Part shown: positions 56,421-64,000 of the stretch, piece by piece
Layout: each line of letters starts with the position of its first letter
Position numbering within the stretch: the first letter of the stretch is position 1
NCBI RefSeq assembly: GCF_963924675.1
Contig: NC_089232.1
Coordinates: 40,614,659-40,678,658 of the forward strand
Direction of reading: 5' to 3'
From: Phocoena phocoena
Taxonomy: Eukaryota > Chordata > Mammalia > Artiodactyla > Phocoenidae
Length of the DNA stretch: 64,000 nt
Notes under the pieces: generated by a model
Told to the model about the DNA's origin: nothing
Database searches by the model: none
What the model saw: the letters and a program-made list of their open reading frames with translations, nothing else
Made by a program: the position numbers and the translations under genes

Positions 56421-58319
56421 TTTCAGTGATGCCCCCAAAATATCCATTGACTAAATTAATTAATATGGAACAAATACTTTAAACAGAATACTTACATTCC
56501 AATAAGAAATATGGCCACTCCACCCACCTACTGAAGGCTAATAGCTTCTTCATTATTCTGTCCAAGATGTACTTGGCTTCCCAACAGGCCCTACCTCTCC
56601 TTCTCTCTACCTCACCCCATCCCATAATTACGTTAGACCAGATTCCCTTCAGTACCATCAGCATGTTCATGGGATGGATTCAGGAAGCTGTTCTGACTCA
56701 CACGAAAGAGTGTCTTAAGATGGGGAAAGGCTCTTTCTGTCTTTGCCAAGTGATGGCATAAGATCTTTATTAGGTCAGTGAACCGCAAGCCTCTTAGGGA
56801 GGTAATCTGTCCAGCTCATCCTGTCACTCTTCAACTTAGTGCCACTCAGTAATGATACGCTCTAGCTGTCATCTCTATTATCCTTGTGCAATACAGCGGC
56901 CACCTCCTTCCATCTTTAGCTCATTTGGAGTCCAGTTTCGCATCTTCACTTGGATATGTTTGTAATTGCATCTAAGAACCCATAAAGGACAAACCATTCA
57001 AATAGTTATCAGGTGTATCTTTCATGAGAGAGAAAAGGAAGTTAATGGCAAATACTATTCTTCGTTTTCATGGAATGACAAAATCCAACAAACGTGATAT
57101 CAAAACAACCACAATAAAATCTTGTTGGTGTCATTTGGGAAAGGTTGCAAGATTTATATACTTGCGTAGTCAAAGCCACATTCGCACAATGAAACACTGC
57201 CCCTCCCCCAAACCTCTTTTATCTTCAGGAGATCTTGTTTTAAAGGTACCTTCCCATTTATTGTGGATGACAGACTAATAAAATGAAGTCATTTTAATAA
57301 ACGCTGTATCAGAATATCCTATCTTCTAATGTGGCAATGTGAAATTTCACCACTGGAGGAAACACTTCACATTCTGACTATTTTAATACTTTTAATAAGT
57401 ATTTGCAATTCCTATGATAAAGCATCCCAGTAGAAAATGCATTTCCTCCAAAATTTATGTGGCTGCTGGCAGGTGGCCATTTTCTAATTTTCTGTCTCAC
57501 TTACATACATTTATTACAGGTTTCTAACTACCCCTTTTTGCTCTTTGACTGGCTTTGAGCATGCTGTTTCCTCTGAGCAGGAATGTGTGTGGTTAAAATT
57601 GAGGACGGTAAACAAGAGCTTTCTGGTTTGCAAATGGGAGGGTTGGTTATATCCCCTTGGGGGGTTCCTTAACATCTATTTTATTCAGCTCTATAATATA
57701 TTTGAATCAAGTCTTCAGATACACATGGAGCTTGAGAATCCTTTCGCAGTGCCTCAATACAGTTAAAGGTTGGGGACAGGCATGAAGGTGGGATTAGGAA
57801 CGGGGCCTGGATCATTATTTCGCTCTATTAAGCTTTGCTCTTAAGAAATGCAGTAGAATTTGTGAAATACTTGTTACAGTAATAAGGCTTAGAGACAGTA
57901 ATATTCAGGTTAAGCAAACCATATTTTAAATACAAAGGGAAAGGAACTATTTAAGAAAATGTCCTGTAAATCCTCTTGAAGAAGAAAAAAATAACGTTTA
58001 AAATTTTGTCATCCCTCCTTCATGTGTATTTCAAATTTTTGTTAAACATCTCAATGGAAAATCCCAGGGTACACCTCAGACGAAAACACTACAAAACAAA
58101 ACTCAGGGTTCCTGCTACTTCCTATTCCCTACCTTCTGAGTACTCAAAATTGCATCCCTAATCTGCATACTGGATCTCACTTAAAGTTATCGCCATTCTC
58201 TAATCAGACAGAACAGAAACAGGAGCCTTATTCAGGCATTTCCTTTTTATATTATCCCAAGGCCTGCTTGTCCTACCTATTCAATGTTTCTTATTTCCTC
58301 CTTCAATTCCTACTGATGC
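56421..58319. other. unannotated sequence
   Basis: No repeat or gene recognised. 57040-57300 is repeat-free and could be conserved, but nothing specific can be said. Confidence 0.3.
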
Positions 58320-58565
58320 TGCCCTGGCTTAAGTGCTTATTATTGCTAAAGGCCACTATGTTTTATGAATCATTGTCATCACCAAGGCATTATCTCATTT
58401 AAGCCTTCCAACAGTTCAAGAGTCATCCCCATTTTATAGACAAAGAGAAAGGCAGAAACTCTCAGTGACTTTCCCAAGGTTACTCAGCCAGGAGGTCTCA
58501 GAGCTGGGATTTAAACCCTGATAGTCTGATGCCAGAAATGAAGCTCTGAACCACTAGGCCACTCC
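58320..58565 (-). mobile_element. MIR SINE, nearly full length
   Basis: AAGTGCTTATTATTGCTAAA, CCCCATTTTATAGACAAAGA, TTTCCCAAGGTTACTCAGCC and GAGCTGGGATTTAAACCCTG. Among the best preserved MIRs here. Confidence 0.88.
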
Positions 58566-58567
58566 CT

Positions 58568-58700
58568 GCTGTTATAAAAACTCAATAACTGTTCTCCCTG
58601 CTTCCTTCATCTTGTCTCTCCTATTCCTCTTTTACATTTCTGCCACAGACTATTTATAAAACCAGTGCTCATGTGATAACTTACAAGCCTCTGATGGTAC
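58568..58700 (+). pseudogene. L2 ORF2 C-terminal fragment
   Basis: TAACTGTTCTCCCTGCTTCC and TACAAGCCTCTGATGGTACC fit sense L2 ORF2 (coding blocks on the theme TGLPAS and LKPSMVPY). Short. Confidence 0.55.
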
Positions 58701-59210
58701 CCTATGCCCATCATTTATTCACTCAATGGTTCATTCACCATTCATTAATTTCATCCACACCACAAATATTTATGGACTACACATTATGTACAAAGCACAG
58801 TCTAGGAATTGGGGCTTTTATAAGGATAAAAAATTGTCCAAAGTTCTTGCCCAGTGGAGAGAAAGTAAGGAAATAGTGATACAACACAAGCTTGGGTAGT
58901 GGCTAGTGCCATGAAGAAAGAATATGGAGAGAAAATAATAGGGAGGGAGAGGATTTGTTGTTTTAGACAAGAGAGTTAGGAAAGCCCTCTGCAATGAGTA
59001 CCATTTAAGTGTCGACTCAAATAATAGCAAGGAGGATGCATTCCAGGCCAAGGGGGGAGAGCATTCATGAAAACTGAAAAGCAAATGCACAGTCCTGAAG
59101 CAAGGCTACGCCGAGGCTGTTCACAAGCAGCGGGGAGGCCAGAGTGACGAGCCAGGATAGAGCGCTGAGAGAAGAGGGGTTTAAGGGAGGCAGAGGCCCT
59201 GTAGACCATG
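58701..59210 (-). mobile_element. L2 3' region
   Basis: ACAAATATTTATGGACTACA, GAGGATGCATTCCAGGCCAA and GGAGGCCAGAGTGACGAGCC follow antisense L2 in order. Opposite in orientation to the adjacent fragment at 58568, so a separate copy. Confidence 0.7.
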
Positions 59211-59504
59211 GTTGTTTCTTTAGAATAATACTCCTTTTCCTTTCACTCATGCACCTGTATTTCCAGCCTCTTTGAAAGGGGGCAACTTTTCACCACGCAC
59301 TCCTTGCTGTCTTCAAAATAGAGCACGCACCTTACCACCGCTCTGATTTTATCCATAATAGAGTCCCGCTTCTCTGTCTTCTGAAATCTTCAGCCTTTAA
59401 GCTCAATTTCCAGTGCTACAGCCTAAGTTAATTCTTCTCTTCTGTCTGATCTTGCTTTAGCTGCCCACTCAATGAGGACAGGGAGGGGGGGGCAACTGTG
59501 GAAG
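59211..59504. other. unannotated spacer
   Basis: Nothing recognised. Confidence 0.25.
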
Positions 59505-59715
59505 ACCTCCAGGGTCAGGCTACTTGAGGTTAAATCCCACTGAACACCTTGTTGGCCAGGGTCCTTCAGGGCAACTGAGAAAATCTTTCAAAGCCTCAAT
59601 TTGGTTTTGACATTTTAAAAAGACAGCAGTAGAGGAACAATTTCATAAGCTTTTCAAAGGAATAAGTGATATTATCCTTGCATATAGTAAGAATCCAATA
59701 ACTTTTAGCTTTAAA
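59505..59715 (+). mobile_element. MIR SINE, decayed
   Basis: GAGGTTAAATCCCACTGAAC, CTTTCAAAGCCTCAATTTGG in order. The right third is weak. Confidence 0.5.
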
Positions 59716-59809
59716 TTATTTTAAAGGAGCCCTGGGATACCAGGGCCCTTCTCTTATAACCCTAATACCATGTGCTAGTGTTATGCTCCTATGCAATTGT
59801 TTTTCTGGG

Positions 59810-59925
59810 CTAGATTTTAAGCATCTTGAGAGCAAGGACCGTATCCAACTTATGTAATGTTTCTTTCAGTGCCTTTGCATGGAGTAGGTGTTAATAAAAT
59901 GGGTTAAAGGAATTTATAATCCAAA
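59810..59925 (+). mobile_element. L2 3' end fragment
   Basis: TTTTAAGCATCTTGAGAGCA AGGAC and TGGAGTAGGTGTTAATAAAA. Confidence 0.65.
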
Positions 59926-60009
59926 TCACCAATTTATGTGTTTCATCTAAAACATTTAGTACACACATTAGCAAAGGATTTTGTAAAGTCTAAAACCAAG
60001 TACTTTTTT

Positions 60010-60756
60010 TCTTTTTTTTTTTTTTACAATGAGGTTGAGATAAAGGGCTTAGGAAATACAACAACACATGGAGAATATCTTTATGATCTTGCGACCAGGG
60101 GGGAATCTTGAACAAGACACAAAGAGTACTAAACTTAGAGGAAAATTGATGAATTAAACGGCATTAAAATTTAAAACTCAGGCTCAGCAAAAGTGAGTGA
60201 TATGACAAAATGCAAAGGACACGAAGATATTTGCAACATATAATCAGCAAAGATTTTGTATCCAAAATGCACATAAAATGTCTACTAATAGATTTTAAAA
60301 AGATACAAGCCTACAGAGAAATGGAGAATAGGATAAGGTAGAAATTTAACAAAAAGTAGAACATGAATTCTCACAAGTAGAACATGTGAGTAAACAAATG
60401 AAAAAACGATCAAAATCCTTTGTAATTAAAAAATAATATTAAAGACTTTAATAACATAACATTAATCCTCACTACATTGGTAAAAATTAATTGTTAATAA
60501 CTACTGGCTGTAAGGATGTGGGCCCTTGGGAATACACAGACACTTCTGGTGGGAGCAGAACTTGATGCAACCGTGTTGGGAAGTGACTTGGTGCCAGCTT
60601 GTGACTTTGAACATTGGCAAGCCTTATGAGCCAGCAATTCCACTTCTATTTATGTGATTTAAAGAAACTCCTGCTTATGAGCCTCAGGAGATGTATACAA
60701 GAATGTTCACAGAAGCACTGATTATAAGAGCAAAACCCAGGGACCCATCCTAGGCT
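60010..60756 (+). mobile_element. old L1M ORF2 C-terminal part, left of an LTR
   Basis: TTCTGGTGGGAGCAGAACTT, GAGCCAGCAATTCCACTTCT and AAGAATGTTCACAGAAGCAC are old L1 ORF2 C-terminal and downstream blocks. Frames are broken. It is interrupted by a MaLR LTR and continues at 61166. Confidence 0.75.
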
Positions 60757-61165
60757 AGTATATATTATAGATGAAGTTGTGTCTCCCTCACCCCCCGAAA
60801 AATCCCTACATTGAAGCCCTAACCTCAATATGACTGTGCTTGGAGATAGAGCCTTTAAGGAAGTTATTAAGGTTAACTTAAGTCATACAGGTGAGGCCCT
60901 AATCCAAAAGGACTGGTGTCCTTAAAAGAAGAGGAAGAGATAACGGGAAATGCACATCCACAGAAGAAAGGCCACATGAGGACAAAGTGAGAAGGCAGGA
61001 GTCTGTAAGCTAGGAAGAGAGGTCTCACTAGAGACCAGCTCTGCCAGCACCTTTCCTTTGGATTTCCAGCCTTCCGCACTGTAAGAAAATAAATTTCTGT
61101 TGTTTAAGCCAATCAGTCTGTGGTATTTTGTAATGGCAGCCTAGCAGATCAATATAATAAATAAA
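60757..61165 (+). mobile_element. MaLR (MST/MLT1-type) solo LTR
   Basis: AGCCCTAACCTCAATATGAC, GGACTGGTGTCCTTAAAAGA, GGCCACATGAGGACAAAGTG, TAAATTTCTGTTGTTTAAGC and GTCTGTGGTATTTTGTAATG follow the MaLR LTR consensus closely. Its polyadenylation signal AATAAA is at about 61090. Internal sequence is absent, so it is a solo LTR. It sits inside an older L1. Confidence 0.9.
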
Positions 61166-61560
61166 CCACTTGTGATATATGCATACAATGGAACATTATA
61201 CAGCAATAAAAATGAATAAACAGCTACACTCTACAAGGGGATGATCTTCAAAATATATTTACTAATAAAATCAAGTCATAAAAGACCATATTCAACACTT
61301 TACTATTTTTATAAAGCTTGAAAACAAGAAATAGTTAATAATGTAGCATTTTATGCATATGGATTATAAAGACTATTTTTTAAGCAAGGTAATAATCAAC
61401 ACAGAATGCAGGATAGTGGGAAGACTAGGGAATGAGATGAAGACCCTTACATAAAGACAATGAAATTGTTAATAGTTTAGTTTTTAAGTCAGGTAATGAG
61501 TTTACAAATATTTCTTTTATTATTATGTTTTAAACTTGTTTATAGACAATATGAGATTGT
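61166..61560 (+). mobile_element. old L1M, right of the LTR
   Basis: GCATACAATGGAACATTATA CAGC and AATGAATAAACAGCTACACT continue the L1 broken at 60756. Confidence 0.65.
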
Positions 61561-62559
61561 TTTTAAGTATCAAATATTATGTAAAAGGGAACAATAACTG
61601 TTTTCTTTTTTGGAAAATGTGCCTTTCTGTCATATGCAAGGATATAGCCTTCAACAGTTTTTAAAAGTTGCAATTATTTTCCTCTCTCTTTCCTTCACCT
61701 TCTTTGCCTTTTTCCATATAACTGGATTCTCTATAAGCTTTAAAATCAAGAAAATGGCCAATTTTATTAATTCTTTGTAATGAAAAATACCCCACCACTA
61801 TAACAGATATGTGAGAGTATTCAGAATTGATTCCAGTATAAAAGTAATTCTCAGCTACTTAATAATATTTAATTTGTGTATGTGAAGTACCCTAGTCACC
61901 ACAAAGATAATTGACTTTGCTCTGAAGTCTCTCGATCTACATATTAATTTCAACTTCTTTCTCAGACCCACATCCTCACTGGAACTCTTTGGTATTATCC
62001 ATGTGAACTTAGAGGAGTTGCAATATCCACAAGTTTGTCGGACATCATCATATCTGGTCTGTTGGGCAGAATTTGTTGATGTTATCCCAATTCTAACCGT
62101 ACAGTGTTGAACAACTGCCTTCCAATACATTATGGATTCTTTCCTATTTTACAGGTCGCATTCACTATCGAAGGTTAAGTGTTGCTGTAAAATTTTAGCT
62201 ATGTTAAAATACTTACAGCAAAAATCTCTAGCAGCTAAGGGAGCATATTTTCCAATCTCTAATGGGTAATCTAAAAAAATAATGTAAATTCTAAAAACAT
62301 GTAGTAATAGCCCACTCTATTCCTCATGCAGCTATGGGGACACAGCACATGTCCAGAGTAGCAAAGTCATTATTTTTAAGGAATTTTCCATCTAATATAT
62401 ATAGATAAGAGGTGGGGATGTTGCTGGGATGGGTTGTGATAACTTCCCTCACTAAAACACTGCATTTTTGTGATATTTTATTGCCACTTGTCCTATCCTA
62501 AAATCTTCAAAACAAACTGTCAGTCTTACCACATGGAATGTCTTACGACAACCAGAGAC
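61561..62559. other. unannotated sequence
   Basis: Nothing recognised. A 91-codon minus-strand frame at 61855-62130 shows no familiar domain. Confidence 0.3.
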
Positions 62560-63110
62560 ACATTTGGTTCTAATCAGGAAGTTTCACACAAGACATCATC
62601 TAAAAAAGCAGGGTGGGCTGTTGAATTATTATTATTTTCTAATCTTTCTTCAGGAAATATGTTAAATGTGAAACCTTTCAATGTTAATAATTCAGGGTGA
62701 CACCCATCAACACCACCACCACCAGCTTGGAGAGTTTGATGATTGAAAAATAAGTTTCTTTTTACAAATATCAACCCATTTCATTGGCTGGCTGTGTCTG
62801 AGCAGGAAACACTGAAGAGATAATGGCATGTTCATTTCACCAGAAGGGTCATAATAAAAAGATTTGCTTCAGCAGGTGACTCAAAATCCTAGGCGGCATT
62901 CGTTGCTCTTTCAAAAATAAAGTTTCTTCTCTCATTCAGTGAAGTTCATTTTCCGTCAGATGCTAAATCTGTACATCCCAAAGGCACGAATACAAAAGCA
63001 GACTTCCTTGTTCCCTAATTATCTTTGGCGGAATTAGTATCATCAAAAGAAAATCCCTGCGAAATCAACTTACACAAGAAGGAGAACAGAAAACAGCATG
63101 TCATTTAAAA
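62560..63110. promoter_or_regulatory. repeat-free stretch, candidate conserved element
   Basis: AT-rich sequence without transposons, with TAATAATTC, TTGATGATTGAAAAATAAG, GAGATAATGGC and CCTAATTATC cores. Regulatory role inferred from texture only. Confidence 0.28.
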
Positions 63111-64000
63111 AGTCATCTGTTGCTATGGCCCACCCACAGGAGCACAGGGATTGAAGCCAGTATCCTCTACTAGACACATCACCAGAGTAGGCTGGGGAGG
63201 TAGAATAAGATGATATCAGGTCTCCTAACTATTGCAGTGGTTGTATTATTGTAAGAACCTAGAGGCTGGGGGAATAATGTGAGTGGTTCTTTACACTTTA
63301 TTGTATCTACGCTCAAAGAACTACCACTTTCATTCTCTAGTTTAAAGATCTTGACATTTGGAGCAAATTTCTTGTGGAAGTGCGGAAGTTCCATTGTGTA
63401 ACACTGGGTTAAGAGCTACTGGACTTGATACCTCCCTGAAAGTTGACCACCATCACTTTGGAGTTCCATCAGGACTTCTCTGTTCTCTGGTAATGAATTT
63501 CCGTTTAATTTTTACTTTTGTTGGTTGGACTGGAATCCATAAATATAAATGGGAGGGCTGCTGGCCATTACAGGAGCTGTAATTCAATCCACACAGCAGG
63601 CTCTGATAAAAATGTACACTGGATAGAGCCCTACTCTTACAGCTTACGTTTACCTGAAACTCTCTATTGAATCATAACCCAGTAATGTCTATTTTCTCAT
63701 GTGTTATCATATCTGTAATGTTAACAAAATCATGCTAATCCATTCTGATCTTTTTCTTTTCTTTTTTTTTGGTGACACTGCAGTTGAATAGCCCCTCCAA
63801 CCAGCCTCTTACATCAAAGGGCTTCTTTCCTATCGTGCCTCTTAAGAACAAAACTGTATTCCACTCTTCGGCACTCTCTAATCTTTCCATTCCTATTACA
63901 ATACTTCATTAATTTGACTACCTAGTTGCTTTGTAGCTTTGAAGAAGGGCAGAAGTGGAAAACACTTGAATTCACAGTAACCTCTGGCAGGGAGGGTTTG
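63111..64000. other. unannotated sequence
   Basis: No recognised gene or repeat. A T-rich run lies at about 63750-63770. Confidence 0.3.

Overview
This window is non-coding DNA from a mammalian nuclear genome, most likely a whale or dolphin. The pointer to cetaceans is five tRNA-derived SINEs of the CHR type. One is a CHR-1-like copy at 4045-4403. Four are younger-looking copies at about 13588-13794, 20631-20836, 29004-29204 and 54812-55020, with the head GGGCTTCCCTGGTGGC. CHR SINEs are known from cetaceans, hippos and their ruminant relatives. The species call is from memory of these families, not from a search. No protein-coding exon, tRNA, rRNA or bacterial feature is recognisable. The longest open frames are shadows of LINE-1 or of low-complexity sequence, so I read the window as a gene desert or a large intron.

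Layout. 1-3400: two LINE-1 (L1) pieces on the minus strand, an old one (241-1000) and a younger one (1050-3400) whose 5'UTR is complete. 3400-14400: DNA-transposon, SINE, old L1 3'UTR, MaLR LTR, MIR and L2 fragments in unannotated sequence. 14400-15700: a retroviral-LTR-like fragment with two CCAAT boxes and a TATA box, followed by a 5'-truncated L1 on the plus strand. 15700-22250: MIR and L2 remnants and one SINE inserted in an L1 3'UTR. 22263-26035: a plus-strand L1 with complete ends but about 2.2 kb deleted inside. 26000-30700: one SINE and L2/MIR remnants. 30735-34350: an ancient, almost full-span L1 on the minus strand. 35398-35580: a MER5A-like hAT element. 35663-43810: a nested L1 complex of 8.1 kb, in which a complete L1 3' part sits inside another L1, bounded by an imperfect 14-bp duplication. 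43811-64000: mostly L2 and MIR remnants, one SINE, a (CA)n tract, a MaLR LTR inside an old L1, and several repeat-free stretches that could be conserved regulatory sequence.

All L1 coding regions carry stops, frameshifts or deletions, so none could move by itself. The points most worth a second look are: (1) an open reading frame antisense to the L1 5'UTR that is recognisably shared by two independent copies, placed like primate L1 ORF0; (2) the in-register junctions of the nested L1s at 37071 and 41048; (3) an L1 insertion that appears to have been primed at an internal A-rich site instead of its poly(A) tail; (4) repeat-free, AT-rich, homeodomain-site-rich stretches. I found no clear sign of a new genetic system beyond these.
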